The translations under genes were made by a program, and so were the position numbers. Below the pieces are notes generated by a model that saw nothing but the letters and a program-made list of their open reading frames with translations, searched no databases and was not told the DNA's origin. 64,000 nt of DNA from Halothermothrix orenii H 168. GTDB lineage: Bacteria; Bacillota; Halanaerobiia; Halanaerobiales; Halothermotrichaceae. This document shows positions 9,211 to 18,777 of this stretch, in pieces (position 1 is the stretch's first letter; each line of letters starts with the position of its first letter). The stretch lies in assembly GCF_000020485.1 (NCBI RefSeq), contig NC_011899.1, forward strand, positions 962,501 to 1,026,500. The letters run 5' to 3'.

Positions 9211-9346
9211 ATTTTTGTTTGTTTCGTTTAAATATTTTAAGCCATTTTAAAAAGGAAGGCAATTTAAAAGCACCACCGATTGTTTTGGTGTATTCATCTT
9301 TTTTATCCTTGTTTTTAGTCCAGGCAAAGAAGAAATTAATTTTCAT
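9209..9346 (-). CDS. small basic protein, 45 residues, unknown function
   Basis: A short reading frame on the minus strand between dinB and mraZ. ATG 9346 is preceded at ideal distance by AGGAGGG (8 nt between AGGAGG and the ATG), and the TAA lies beside the shared terminator. The product starts MKINFFFAWT and ends FKRNKQK. It is lysine-rich, with an aromatic N-terminus and a C-terminal amphipathic-looking stretch (LPSFLKWLKIFK). A TATTAT/TATACT -10-like element lies at 9379-9371 with no clear -35. No family recognised. The perfect ribosome site plus terminator is the main evidence that it is real. Confidence 0.5.
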   Translation of the reverse strand: MKINFFFAWTKNKDKKDEYTKTIGGAFKLPSFLKWLKIFKRNKQK

Positions 9347-9444
9347 ACGAATTCCCTCCTGTTCTTCACAAGTATAATATGCAATAAATAGATAAAAAGT
9401 GAAAAAATAAAAAGGATTTTTTTTAGCAACAAAGAATAAATAAA

Positions 9445-9483
9445 TATAGTGGTAGATAGTGGGGTATTGTGGTTAAAAAGTGG
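9445..9483 (+). promoter_or_regulatory. mraZ promoter -10 and MraZ-type direct repeats
   Basis: Four TGG repeats begin at 9450 (TGGTA), 9460 (TGGGG), 9470 (TGGTT) and 9481 (TGGTA), with periods of 10, 10 and 11 bp. MraZ is known to bind TGGGN direct repeats spaced about one helical turn apart ahead of its own gene. The likely -10, TATAGT (9445-9450), touches the first repeat, which fits autorepression. The -35 (near 9422) is weak. Confidence 0.65.
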
Positions 9484-9499
9484 TAGAGGGTGAGCCACC

Positions 9500-9931
9500 A
9501 TGTTTATGGGTGAATACAAACACAATATGGATAGTAAAGGAAGAATAATAATTCCTGCTAAATTTCGTAGTGAGCTGGGGGATAAGTTTGTGGCCACCCG
9601 GGGTTTAGACCACTGCCTTTTTGTATATCCTATGCATGAGTGGAGTAAATTAGAAAAAAAATTAACTTCATTGCCGATAACCAGTAAAAATGCCAGGACA
9701 TTTGTTCGCTTTTTTTTCTCGGGAGCAACAGAATGTGAATTTGACAAGCAGGGGCGAATTTCAATTCCTTCAAACTTAAGAGAATATGCAGAACTGCAAA
9801 AAGAAGTAGTTATTATTGGACTTGCTAACAGAATTGAACTCTGGTCTTCCAAGAGATGGGGAGGATACCTGGATTCTGCCGAAGAGTCATATGAAGAAAT
9901 TGCCGCTGCCATGGAAGACTTAGGTATTTAA
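9500..9931 (+). CDS. mraZ: transcriptional regulator MraZ
   Basis: 143 residues, the usual length. It contains two AbrB-like SpoVT beta-hairpin repeats: [13 protein letters not shown] near residue 10 and [13 protein letters not shown] near residue 85. MraZ is a DNA-binding ring that regulates the dcw operon. It begins MFMGEYKHN, the family start, at ATG 9500 after gagggtgag. It heads the division/wall cluster, with its presumed binding repeats immediately upstream. Its stop codon abuts rsmH. Confidence 0.97.
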   Translation: MFMGEYKHNMDSKGRIIIPAKFRSELGDKFVATRGLDHCLFVYPMHEWSKLEKKLTSLPITSKNARTFVRFFFSGATECEFDKQGRISIPSNLREYAELQKEVVIIGLANRIELWSSKRWGGYLDSAEESYEEIAAAMEDLGI

Positions 9932-10879
9932 ATGGGAGTGTTTTTGTTGGAACATAAACCTGTATTATTAAAAGAATCACTTGACTATTTAAAGTGTAAA
10001 GAAAATGGAATATATATTGATGCCACCCTGGGTCGGGGTGGCCATACTGAAGAAATCATAAAGGCTATAAATGACAGGGGCCTTGTAATCGGGATTGACC
10101 GTGATCATGAGGCCATTGAGTCGGTTAAAAAGAGATTAAAAAAGTATTCAAGTTTAAGGACTGTACATGATAATTTTACAAATATACCATTTATATTAGA
10201 ACAATTTAATATCAAAGCCGTGGATGGAATGTTGTTTGACCTGGGGGTATCATCACCACAGTTTGATAATCCGGAAAGGGGTTTCAGTTATCGTAAAGAG
10301 GGTCCCCTTGATATGAGAATGGATAAGAATCAGGAACTGACTGCAGAATATATAGTAAATAACTTTTCCCATGAAGAGTTAACAAATATATTTAAAGAAT
10401 ATGGGGAAGAACGATGGGCTTCCCGGATTGCCAACTTTATCATTAAGTCCCGCCAACATAAACCAATTAAAACCACATTGCAGCTTACCACAATTATAAA
10501 AGACGCTATTCCTGCTTCTGCCAGACGAAAGGGTGGACATCCTGCCCGTCGCACTTTTCAGGCCCTGAGAATTGCAACCAATGATGAATTAAATATTTTA
10601 AAAAAGACCATAAACCATGTTGTAAAATTTTTGAAACCAGGTGGTAGAATTTGTATCATTAGTTTTCATTCTCTGGAAGATAGAATTGTTAAAAAAACCT
10701 TCAGAGAACTGGCCCGGGATTGTGTTTGCCCCCCTGATTTCCCGGAATGTGTTTGTGACCATAAAAGGAAACTTAAAATAATTACTAAAAAACCGGTTAA
10801 ACCAGGGGAAAATGAAGTTGAAAATAATCCAAGGGCCCGAAGTGCCCGGCTCAGGGTTGCTGAAAGAGTTCTAAATTAA
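9932..10879 (+). CDS. rsmH: 16S rRNA (cytosine1402-N4)-methyltransferase RsmH
   Basis: 315 residues. It methylates N4 of C1402 in the 16S rRNA decoding site. The N-terminal EHKPVLLKESLDYL, the AdoMet loop DATLGRGGHT, the GIDRD motif and LFDLGVSSPQ are all family hallmarks, and RRTFQALRIATNDEL and SFHSLEDRIVK complete it. ATG 9932 directly follows the mraZ stop but has a weak ribosome site. TTG 9944 or 9947, after GGGAG, would give the more typical start at LEHKPVLL, so the first four or five residues are uncertain. Second gene of the dcw operon. Confidence 0.96.
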   Translation: MGVFLLEHKPVLLKESLDYLKCKENGIYIDATLGRGGHTEEIIKAINDRGLVIGIDRDHEAIESVKKRLKKYSSLRTVHDNFTNIPFILEQFNIKAVDGMLFDLGVSSPQFDNPERGFSYRKEGPLDMRMDKNQELTAEYIVNNFSHEELTNIFKEYGEERWASRIANFIIKSRQHKPIKTTLQLTTIIKDAIPASARRKGGHPARRTFQALRIATNDELNILKKTINHVVKFLKPGGRICIISFHSLEDRIVKKTFRELARDCVCPPDFPECVCDHKRKLKIITKKPVKPGENEVENNPRARSARLRVAERVLN

Positions 10880-10886
10880 GAGGTGG

Positions 10887-11363
10887 GTGAATAAATTGTT
10901 ACAGACGAGTTATAAGTATGACTATAACTATAATAATTTAAAAAATGAAGATAAGAAAAGTAAAAATAATCGTTCTGTAACCAGGGTTGTTTTTACTTAT
11001 TTGATAGTAATTATTATTATGGGAACCTGTATTGTTGCCTATTTGTCACAGACCCTGACAATAACCCACCTCTCATATAAGGTTAATGAACTTCAGAATG
11101 AATTACAAAAAATAGATAAAGAAAACCATGAGTTAAGTCTGGAATTGGCCAGGGCAACTTCGCTATCTAAAATAGAGAAGATTGCCAGGAATGAATTACA
11201 TATGGTTGAACCGGAAAAAACAGAAATTATAGTTTTGAATAATAATGACACAGATATCAGTAATAAAAATAAGAATTCAGATAGAGATAAAATATTTTTT
11301 CTCCATTTTATTGATAAGATAATAGATAGAATTGGTACTGTTAAGGCTGGTTCCCGTAAGTAG
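10887..11363 (+). CDS. ftsL: cell division protein FtsL-like
   Basis: 158 residues. A short basic cytoplasmic segment, one membrane helix (about residues 33-55), then a coiled coil with leucine-type spacing (about 62-95, NELQNELQKIDKENHEL) and the motif IARNELHMVEPEKTE. This is the topology of FtsL, which links FtsQ/DivIB and DivIC in the divisome. Sequence conservation is low, so the call rests on topology and on its place between rsmH and the penicillin-binding protein gene. GTG 10887 overlaps the site AGGTGGGTGA; TTG 10896 is the better-spaced start. The C-terminal 35 residues are Asn/Lys-rich. Confidence 0.85.
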   Translation: MNKLLQTSYKYDYNYNNLKNEDKKSKNNRSVTRVVFTYLIVIIIMGTCIVAYLSQTLTITHLSYKVNELQNELQKIDKENHELSLELARATSLSKIEKIARNELHMVEPEKTEIIVLNNNDTDISNKNKNSDRDKIFFLHFIDKIIDRIGTVKAGSRK

Positions 11364-11375
11364 GGAGGCTGGATC

Positions 11376-13463
11376 ATGAACCTGCCCGGGTTAAAAATAA
11401 AAAAAAGAATAGTATTTTTGTTTATCATATTATTTTTACTTACTTTTTCTCTGGGGTTAAGACTGATCTGGATTCAGGTTATTAATAGTGAACATTATCA
11501 GGAAGAAGCCTTAAATCAGAGGTTGCGCCATTTAAAGGTTGAGCCCAAAAGGGGCACCATTTTTGACCGTAATGGGGGGAAACTGGCTGTTAGTGCCAGT
11601 AGTGAGACCGTAATGGCGATACCCCTAGAAGTTAAAGAACCCCGCCAAACTGCTCAAAAGCTCAGTAGAGTTCTTGATATGGAGCCTGAATATATATATA
11701 AACGACTCACGAAAAACGCCAGTGCTGTATATATAAAAAGAAAGGTAGATGAAAAAACAGCCAACCAGGTTAGAAAATTAAATCTTCCCGGCATTACTTT
11801 TACAGAGGAAAGCAAACGTTATTATCCCAAGGGAAGTCTCGCCTGTCATATCCTTGGCTTTGCCGGTATTGATAGTCAGGGGCTTGATGGTGTAGAATTA
11901 TTTTATGACAGGTATTTAAGAGGGATACCTGGGAGAATTGAAGTAGAAAGAGATGCTTCGGGTCAGACTATCCCGGGAGGGATACAGGAGTATGTACCCC
12001 CTGAAAATGGATATAATCTTTATCTGACGATAGATGAAGTAATCCAGTATATAGCTGAGCGGGAACTGGACAGAGCTTTAAAAGATTTTAGTATATCTGG
12101 AGGCACTATAATTGTTATGGAACCGGAGACAGGTAGTATCCTGGCTCTGGCCAACCGGCCTGCTTATGACCCCAACAATTTTGGAGATTTTCCTCAAAAA
12201 TACTGGAGGAATCGTGCTATTTCAGATGGCTTTGAGCCCGGCTCTACCTTTAAAATTATAACAACGGCTACAGCCCTCGAAGAGGGAGTTGTAAATGAAA
12301 ATGACCGTTTTGTTGATCCCGGGTATATTATAGTCAGTGGTGAGAGGATAAAATGCTGGAAAGCAGGTGGCCATGGCAGTCAATCCTTTGCTGAGGTTGT
12401 AAAAAACTCATGCAACCCTAGTTTTGTTCAGGTTGGAATGAGAATAGGTAAAGAAAGTTTTTATAACTATATTAACGCTTTCGGGTTTGGAAAAGATACC
12501 GGTATAAAATTACCAGGTGAGGCTGAAGGGCTTTTGCCTGGATTTGATGACATCGGCCCGGTTGAACTGGCTACAATGTCTTTTGGTCACGGGATAACTG
12601 TTACTCCCATTCAACTGGTAACTGCAGTTTCAGCAGTTGCCAATGACGGAATGTTAATGAAACCGAGGCTGGTAAAGGAAATCAGGACCCCTGATGGGGA
12701 GTTGGTTAAAGAGATTAAACCGGTCAGGGTCAGACAGGTTATATCAGAGGAAACTGCCCGGAGAACTTTAAAATTACTGGAACAGGTCGTAGCTGATGGT
12801 ACCGGAGTTCAGGCCCAGATAGATGGTTATAGAATAGGTGGTAAAACCGGTACAGCCAAACATTATGGGGTTCAGGTCTATGATTCTTCTTTTATAGGTA
12901 TAGTTCCGGTAGATAACCCGCGTTTTGTAATTCTGGTAGTTTTATATGATGTGACCGGGTTTCCCTATTATGGAGGCCAGACGGCGGCACCGCTTTTCAG
13001 AAATGTTGCCCTTGATGTTATTAGATACCTTGATATACCTCCCCAGTACTCCCCCCTCGATAAAAAACAAGAAGAGACTGAGGAGGTAGTTGTACCAGAT
13101 ATTATAGGGAAAAAGGCAATAAAAGCTGAAGAGGTATTGAGAAAAGCCGGTCTAGATGTTAAACTAGTAGGTATGAAGGAAAAGGTACTACGACAGGTAC
13201 CCCTACCAGGTGCCAGGGTAAAAGAGGGAACAACCGTTATTATATTTACAGAAGAAGGAGAAGGTATTGAGCAAAAATATAATGTAACCGTACCTGATTT
13301 AACTGGGATGACGGTTAATGAAGCATTAGACCTACTCTTTGAACTGGGGCTTAAAATGGATTATAATGGCAGTAAAGAAAGTTTAATTATTACCCAGGAT
13401 ATCGAGCCTGGCAGCAGGGTTCCAGGTGGCACCACTATAATAGTTGAAGTCAGTGATGATTAA
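11376..13463 (+). CDS. class B penicillin-binding protein (FtsI/SpoVD type) with two PASTA domains
   Basis: 695 residues. An N-terminal membrane anchor (about 10-30), a dimerisation domain (RGTIFDRNGGKLA), then a transpeptidase domain with SxxK in EPGSTFK (about residue 290), SxN as SCN (about 345) and KTG in GGKTGTAKH (about 490). Two PASTA repeats follow (VPDIIGKKAIKAEEVL and VPDLTGMTVNEALDLL). It crosslinks septal peptidoglycan. Only one such gene lies here, whereas Bacillus has both pbpB (two PASTA) and spoVD (one PASTA), so this gene may serve both vegetative and spore functions. ATG 11376 follows agggaggctgg. Confidence 0.93.
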   Translation: MNLPGLKIKKRIVFLFIILFLLTFSLGLRLIWIQVINSEHYQEEALNQRLRHLKVEPKRGTIFDRNGGKLAVSASSETVMAIPLEVKEPRQTAQKLSRVLDMEPEYIYKRLTKNASAVYIKRKVDEKTANQVRKLNLPGITFTEESKRYYPKGSLACHILGFAGIDSQGLDGVELFYDRYLRGIPGRIEVERDASGQTIPGGIQEYVPPENGYNLYLTIDEVIQYIAERELDRALKDFSISGGTIIVMEPETGSILALANRPAYDPNNFGDFPQKYWRNRAISDGFEPGSTFKIITTATALEEGVVNENDRFVDPGYIIVSGERIKCWKAGGHGSQSFAEVVKNSCNPSFVQVGMRIGKESFYNYINAFGFGKDTGIKLPGEAEGLLPGFDDIGPVELATMSFGHGITVTPIQLVTAVSAVANDGMLMKPRLVKEIRTPDGELVKEIKPVRVRQVISEETARRTLKLLEQVVADGTGVQAQIDGYRIGGKTGTAKHYGVQVYDSSFIGIVPVDNPRFVILVVLYDVTGFPYYGGQTAAPLFRNVALDVIRYLDIPPQYSPLDKKQEETEEVVVPDIIGKKAIKAEEVLRKAGLDVKLVGMKEKVLRQVPLPGARVKEGTTVIIFTEEGEGIEQKYNVTVPDLTGMTVNEALDLLFELGLKMDYNGSKESLIITQDIEPGSRVPGGTTIIVEVSDD

Positions 13464-13505
13464 ATTTAACCTGATGTGGTTAAAATAAATACGGGGGGAA
13501 GAACA

Positions 13506-15005
13506 TTGAAAATATCGGAATTAATTAAAGATATAACACCAGTTGAAACCAGGGGAGACCTGGATAAAGAAATAGATAATATTGTTTATGATTCCCGACA
13601 GGTTACTGATAATTCCCTTTTTATTTGTATAGAAGGTTTTAATACTGACGGGCATAAATATATAGATAAAGCGATTAAAAAAGGGGCTGTAGCTGTAGTT
13701 ATAGAAAAAGACCTGGAAGTATATTCTGAAGATATTACCTATATACGGGTTAATGATAGCCGGGAAACTATGGGTTATTTAGCCTCTACTTTCTATAATT
13801 ATCCTTTAAAAAACTTATCTTTAATAGGAGTAACCGGTACTAATGGTAAAACTACAACAACATACCTCATAAAAGCTATACTTGAAGAAGCCGGTTTTAA
13901 TACTGGTTTAGTAGGGACTATAAAAAATATAATTGGTGATGAAACTCTTCCAGCAACCAGAACTACCCCTGAATCACTGGATTTATACCGCCTTTTTGCC
14001 AGAATGGTTGACTCCGGGGTTACCCATGCTGTTATGGAGGTTTCTTCCCATGCCCTTGATCTTAAAAGGGTTGAAGGTATGGAATTCAAAATAGGGGTAT
14101 TCACAAATATTAGTCAGGACCATCTTGATTACCATAAGTCCCTTGATGAATACCTTAAAGCAAAAAGTCGCCTCTTCCGGCAACTGGAACCAGGAGGGTG
14201 GGCGGTTGTTAATATTGATGATTCTCATTCAGATAAGATAATTAAGTCTACTACAGGTAATATTATAACTTATGGTATTGAAGGAGATTGTGATTTAAAG
14301 GCTAATGAAATTAATCTGTCGCCAACAGGTGTTTCATACCATGTTTCCGGTAAAGAGAGTTTTAAGATTGACCTTAATCTAACCGGTCTTTTTAATGTTT
14401 ATAACTCACTGGCTGCAATATCCTGTGGACATGTGCTGGGAATTAATGGAGAAACAATAAAAGCGGGAATTGAAAAAGTCCAGGGAGTTGCCGGTAGGTT
14501 TGAACTGGTTAACGAAGGACAGGATTTTGCAGTTGTGGTGGATTACGCCCATACCCCTGATGGGATGGAAAATGTGCTAGAAACAGCCCGGGAATTTGTT
14601 AAAGGAAATATAATAGTTGTTTTTGGTTGTGGTGGTGACAGAGATAAGGGAAAAAGACCACTGATGGGTAAAATTGCAACCCAACTGGGGGATTATTGTA
14701 TAATTACCTCTGATAATCCCCGGTCTGAAGACCCCATGGAAATAATAAAGGATATTGAAAAAGGTATACAAGAAGAAGTGATTTCAGATACACCCTATGT
14801 TAAAGAACCTGACCGCAGAAAAGCAATCTTCTCTGCTATAAACTCTGCCCGTAAGGATGATATGGTAATTATTTTTGGAAAAGGGCATGAAACCTATCAG
14901 ATTTTTAAGGATAAGACTATTCCTTTTGATGATAGAGAAGTAGCCAGAGAAGCTTTGAAAAATAGAAAAAAGGGTGAAGACCATGATACCAATGAGTCTG
15001 GCTGA
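13506..15005 (+). CDS. murE: UDP-MurNAc-L-Ala-D-Glu--meso-DAP ligase MurE
   Basis: About 499 residues from TTG 13506, which follows GGGGGGAAG at ideal spacing; the in-frame GTG 13476 gives 509 residues but has no such site. Mur-ligase features: the ATP loop GVTGTNGKTTTTYL, EVSSHALDLKRV, and the substrate motif SDNPRSEDP near residue 400. DNPR indicates that the third residue added is meso-diaminopimelate rather than lysine. Its 3' end overlaps murF by about 20 bp, implying coupled translation. Confidence 0.96.
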   Translation: MKISELIKDITPVETRGDLDKEIDNIVYDSRQVTDNSLFICIEGFNTDGHKYIDKAIKKGAVAVVIEKDLEVYSEDITYIRVNDSRETMGYLASTFYNYPLKNLSLIGVTGTNGKTTTTYLIKAILEEAGFNTGLVGTIKNIIGDETLPATRTTPESLDLYRLFARMVDSGVTHAVMEVSSHALDLKRVEGMEFKIGVFTNISQDHLDYHKSLDEYLKAKSRLFRQLEPGGWAVVNIDDSHSDKIIKSTTGNIITYGIEGDCDLKANEINLSPTGVSYHVSGKESFKIDLNLTGLFNVYNSLAAISCGHVLGINGETIKAGIEKVQGVAGRFELVNEGQDFAVVVDYAHTPDGMENVLETAREFVKGNIIVVFGCGGDRDKGKRPLMGKIATQLGDYCIITSDNPRSEDPMEIIKDIEKGIQEEVISDTPYVKEPDRRKAIFSAINSARKDDMVIIFGKGHETYQIFKDKTIPFDDREVAREALKNRKKGEDHDTNESG

Positions 15006-16368
15006 GATTAGAAATGCTGTTTCTGGAAAAATAATTCAGGGAGACCCCAAGAGTAAAATAACTGATATATCTATAGACAGTAGGACTATTAATCCTGGTG
15101 ATATGTTTGTTGCCATTATTGGGGAACGTTTTGATGGTCATAGTTTTATTCCTGAAGCGGTTTCGAAAGGGGCCAGAGCTTTAATTGTGGATCACAGTAT
15201 AAAGGCCTATCCAGGGGTAGGAATCATCCTTGTCGAGGATACTACCAGGGCCCTCCAGGATCTGGCCCGGTATCACCGGATGTTAATAAAGGGTTTAACG
15301 GTAATCGGTATAACCGGTAGTGCCGGCAAAACTACTACCAAAGATATGATTGCTTCAGTATTGAAGGAAAAATATAATGTTACTAAAACCAGGGGTAATT
15401 TAAATAATTACTATGGTCTTCCCCTGACATTGCTTTCATTAGATGGGGATGAGGAGATTGCTGTCCTCGAAATGGGAATGAGTAAACTGGGGGAGATAGA
15501 ACTTCTGGCCAGTATTTCCAAACCAGATATAGGTGTTATCACTAACGTGGGTCCCACTCATCTTGAAAATTTAAAGACAGTCGGTAATGTGGCCCGGGGT
15601 AAGAGGGAGTTGATAGAAGGACTTCCTACCAATGGTCTGGCAATTCTTAACTATGATAACAAATATGTCAGGGACATGAAGGATTATGTAGAGGGGAAAA
15701 AAGTAATATATTATGGGTTTTCTCCTGAGGCCGATGTTTATGCTGAACACATAAAAGTTGATGAAAAAAATAAAAATATAAGTTTTATTGCCCATTATAA
15801 GACCGAAAAAGAAAGAATTACTTTACAAAAACCGGGAAAGCATAATGTCTATAATGCCCTGGCGGCCATCGCAGTAGCCCGTTATTTAAGGGTGGACTGG
15901 GGTGGTATAAAAAATGGTCTGTATAATATTGATCTGTCATCATTAAGATGGGATGTCAGAGATTTAGGTAACGAGATTACCCTGATAAACGACACCTATA
16001 ATGCCAATCCTCTTTCCATGAAAGCTGCTATTGAGGCCACTTTTGATATAGCACAGGAAAGAGTGATAACCGTTCTTGGAGGTATGCTCGAACTCGGCGA
16101 CATGGAAGAGAAGGCCCATGTTGACCTTGGTAGATATGTTGCAGAAAGAAATGTAGATGTTTTAATTACAGTTGGAGAACTGGGGAGGTTGACGGCCAGG
16201 AGTGCCGAAAAAGAGGGTATGAAGAACGTTTATCAGGCTGATAATAATCAGGAAGCCTCCAGAGTGTTACTGGATTTAATAAAAAAAGGTGATACAATTT
16301 TGGTTAAGGGTTCAAGAGGAAACAAAATGGAAGAAATAGTTAAGATGGTCAGTTCACAGGAGGATTAA
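14983..16368 (+). CDS. murF: UDP-MurNAc-tripeptide--D-alanyl-D-alanine ligase MurF
   Basis: 461 residues from ATG 14983 (GTG 14974 adds three residues). It adds the Ddl product D-Ala-D-Ala to the peptidoglycan precursor. The ATP loop GITGSAGKTTTKDM, EMGMSKLGEIELLA, and INDTYNANPLSMKAAI (a MurF hallmark, about residues 330-345) are clear. It overlaps murE and is followed 4 bp later by mraY. Confidence 0.96.
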   Translation: MIPMSLAEIRNAVSGKIIQGDPKSKITDISIDSRTINPGDMFVAIIGERFDGHSFIPEAVSKGARALIVDHSIKAYPGVGIILVEDTTRALQDLARYHRMLIKGLTVIGITGSAGKTTTKDMIASVLKEKYNVTKTRGNLNNYYGLPLTLLSLDGDEEIAVLEMGMSKLGEIELLASISKPDIGVITNVGPTHLENLKTVGNVARGKRELIEGLPTNGLAILNYDNKYVRDMKDYVEGKKVIYYGFSPEADVYAEHIKVDEKNKNISFIAHYKTEKERITLQKPGKHNVYNALAAIAVARYLRVDWGGIKNGLYNIDLSSLRWDVRDLGNEITLINDTYNANPLSMKAAIEATFDIAQERVITVLGGMLELGDMEEKAHVDLGRYVAERNVDVLITVGELGRLTARSAEKEGMKNVYQADNNQEASRVLLDLIKKGDTILVKGSRGNKMEEIVKMVSSQED

Positions 16369-16372
16369 AACT

Positions 16373-17338
16373 ATGGAATATTTTGTAGCCCTGTGTGTGC
16401 CGTTTTTAATATTGATGATATTTGGACGGGGGTTAATCAAATTACTAAAAATATTAAATTTTGGTCAACAGGTCAGAAATGAAGGTCCAAAATCCCATTT
16501 AAACAAAGAAGGAATACCTACCATGGGCGGGGTTTTAATAATACTGGCTATTCTGGTTACTTCCTTAATCTTTGTTGATTTAAAGACCCCGGTTATCTGG
16601 GCCCTCATTACTACAACCGGTATGGGACTGGTCGGTTTTTTTGATGATATTATTAAAGTAAGGACCAGGAGGTCACTGGGGTTAAGGGCAAGAGAAAAGC
16701 TGGCCGGACAGGTTTTGTTTGGCCTGCTGCTGGCCTTATATGTTTATTATTATTCAGATATAGGTTCAACACTTATTATACCCGTTTCAGGACAAGTTAT
16801 CGACCTTGGCTATGTTATTATTCCCTTTATTATTGTGGTCGTTATCGGGACTGCTAATGCTGTAAATTTAACTGATGGACTGGATGGACTGGCTGCTGGA
16901 GTTACCCTGATTGTAGCCAGTGCTTTTGCAGTTATTACATCTGGTCTGGGTTTGCAGGGTTTAACCTGTTATTCCCTTATTATAAGTGGGGCCTGTCTCG
17001 GTTTTATCTGGTATAATAGTCATCCAGCCCAGGTTTTTATGGGGGATGTGGGTTCACTGGCCCTTGGTGGAGCTATTGCTTCCATAGCAGTTCTTTCCAG
17101 AACCGAGTTGTTTTTACTGATCATAGGAGCTGTTTATGTTGTTGAAACCCTGTCAGTTATAATACAGGTTATCTACTTTCGGTTAACAGGTGGTAAAAGA
17201 GTTTTTAAAATGACTCCAATTCATCATCATTTTGAGTTAAGTGGTCTGGCTGAGTCAAAGGTTGTAGCCAGATTCTGGATAATAAGTCTTATATTTGCTG
17301 TACTCGGAATTATATCTTTTTATCTTATCGGTAGTTAA
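16373..17338 (+). CDS. mraY: phospho-MurNAc-pentapeptide translocase MraY
   Basis: 321 residues, polytopic membrane enzyme (about ten helices) that moves phospho-MurNAc-pentapeptide to undecaprenyl phosphate, making lipid I. Family motifs: GIPTMGGVL, the aspartates of FFDDIIKV, NAVNLTDGLDGLAAG (active-site region), FMGDVGSLALGG and the histidine loop TPIHHHFELSG. ATG 16373 follows acaggagg. Confidence 0.97.
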   Translation: MEYFVALCVPFLILMIFGRGLIKLLKILNFGQQVRNEGPKSHLNKEGIPTMGGVLIILAILVTSLIFVDLKTPVIWALITTTGMGLVGFFDDIIKVRTRRSLGLRAREKLAGQVLFGLLLALYVYYYSDIGSTLIIPVSGQVIDLGYVIIPFIIVVVIGTANAVNLTDGLDGLAAGVTLIVASAFAVITSGLGLQGLTCYSLIISGACLGFIWYNSHPAQVFMGDVGSLALGGAIASIAVLSRTELFLLIIGAVYVVETLSVIIQVIYFRLTGGKRVFKMTPIHHHFELSGLAESKVVARFWIISLIFAVLGIISFYLIGS

Positions 17339-17404
17339 CTTAAGGTTTTTTATAATTGATTTTATCCTTGCAAAAATGTTTGAGTAAAAAGGAGTAGACT
17401 TTCC

Positions 17405-18775
17405 ATGATAGATGTAAGTAGCAAAAAAGTTGCCGTTATAGGTTTAAGTAAAAGAACCGGTGTTTCAGTAGCCAGAACACTTGTAAACTGCGGGGCAGAG
17501 GTCATTGTTTCTGATATAAAAGAGAAAAAAGACCTTAAGGACGAAATTGAAATGTTAAATGAATATGAGGTTGAATTTGATCTGGGTGGTCATTCAAATA
17601 AATTACTGGATGTTGATTTAATAATAGTCAGTCCCGGTGTCCCCCTTAATCTGCCATTTTTTAAAAGTATTTCTGAAAAAGGGATACCTGTTATCAGTGA
17701 AATAGAGTTTGCCTATCATCTTACTGAAGCAAACATTATTGCCATTACCGGAACAAATGGCAAGACGACTACTACTGCTTTAACTGGTGAGATATTGGAT
17801 AAAGCAGATATTGGAGAAGTCAGGGTTGGTGGTAATATTGGAAAGCCATTAATTGATGTGGTTCAGGGACTGAAGAAAAATGACTGGGTGGTGGCAGAAG
17901 TTAGCTCATTTCAACTGGAAACAATCAGGGATTTTAAACCCCATATCAGTGCCTTTTTAAATTTTTCCCCTGATCATCTGGATAGGCACTTGAGTGTGGA
18001 GAATTACTGGAAAGCTAAAAAAAGGATTTTTGAAAACCAAATGTCCGGTGATTATGCCCTTGTCAATTATGATGATTATAAGGTACTAAAAGCAGTTGAA
18101 GATTGTTCAGCGAGAGTTTTTGGTGTTTCTTTAAAAGACAATATAGAACAGGGTATATACCTTGAAGAAGATAAATTAATTATTAATTCAGCAGATAGAA
18201 GTGAAGTTGTCTTACCTGTTGAGAGCATTCCTTTAAAGGGTAAACACAATATATATAATATAGCCTTTGCTTCCCTGATAGCTTACCTGGCAGGGGCTAG
18301 TACTGAAGCTATAAAAGAAGGGGTTTATCAGTTTATACCTGAACCTCATAGACTTGAAGAGGTTACAGTGCTGAAAGATAGGGTTATGGTTATAGATGAT
18401 TCCAAGGCAACAAATCCCCATGCGGCTATTAATGCCCTTAAGTCCTTTGATCAACCTATTGTTTTGATAGCAGGTGGTCAGGATAGAGATGCTGATTTTT
18501 CTGAATTTGCCAGGGAAATTGTGTCCCGGGTCAGGGCTCTGATTCTGTTAGGGGAGACAAAAGATAAACTGGCAGAAACTGTATTAAGGATGGGATTTAA
18601 TAATATATATAAAGTAAGGGATATGAATGAAGCAGTGAGAAAAGCAATTGCCCATACCGAACCAGGTGATGTATTATTATTATCCCCCGGATGCCCCAGC
18701 TGGGATATGTATGACAGTTATAAAAAAAGGGGCCAGGAGTTCAAGGAGGCAGTTAATAAGATAAGGGGGAGTTAG
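17405..18775 (+). CDS. murD: UDP-MurNAc-L-alanine--D-glutamate ligase MurD
   Basis: 456 residues. It adds D-glutamate to UDP-MurNAc-L-Ala. An N-terminal Rossmann-type nucleotide domain (KKVAVIGLSKRTGVSVAR) is followed by the ATP loop AITGTNGKTTTTAL (about residue 115), EVSSFQLETI, the family motif FSPDHLDRH, and a C-terminal domain with DDSKATNPHA and SPGCPSWDMY. ATG 17405 follows aaaaggag. A 66-bp spacer from mraY holds no obvious signal. Confidence 0.96.
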   Translation: MIDVSSKKVAVIGLSKRTGVSVARTLVNCGAEVIVSDIKEKKDLKDEIEMLNEYEVEFDLGGHSNKLLDVDLIIVSPGVPLNLPFFKSISEKGIPVISEIEFAYHLTEANIIAITGTNGKTTTTALTGEILDKADIGEVRVGGNIGKPLIDVVQGLKKNDWVVAEVSSFQLETIRDFKPHISAFLNFSPDHLDRHLSVENYWKAKKRIFENQMSGDYALVNYDDYKVLKAVEDCSARVFGVSLKDNIEQGIYLEEDKLIINSADRSEVVLPVESIPLKGKHNIYNIAFASLIAYLAGASTEAIKEGVYQFIPEPHRLEEVTVLKDRVMVIDDSKATNPHAAINALKSFDQPIVLIAGGQDRDADFSEFAREIVSRVRALILLGETKDKLAETVLRMGFNNIYKVRDMNEAVRKAIAHTEPGDVLLLSPGCPSWDMYDSYKKRGQEFKEAVNKIRGS

Positions 18776-18777
18776 TT

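Noticed and set aside
9186-9377. Plus-strand frame of 63 codons after dinB
   Set aside because: It starts inside the dinB terminator and has no ribosome site. The minus-strand frame at 9209-9346 in the same DNA has a perfect one.
9343-9912. Minus-strand frame of 189 codons opposite mraZ
   Set aside because: It overlaps a certain gene (mraZ) and the mraZ operator, and shows no domain.
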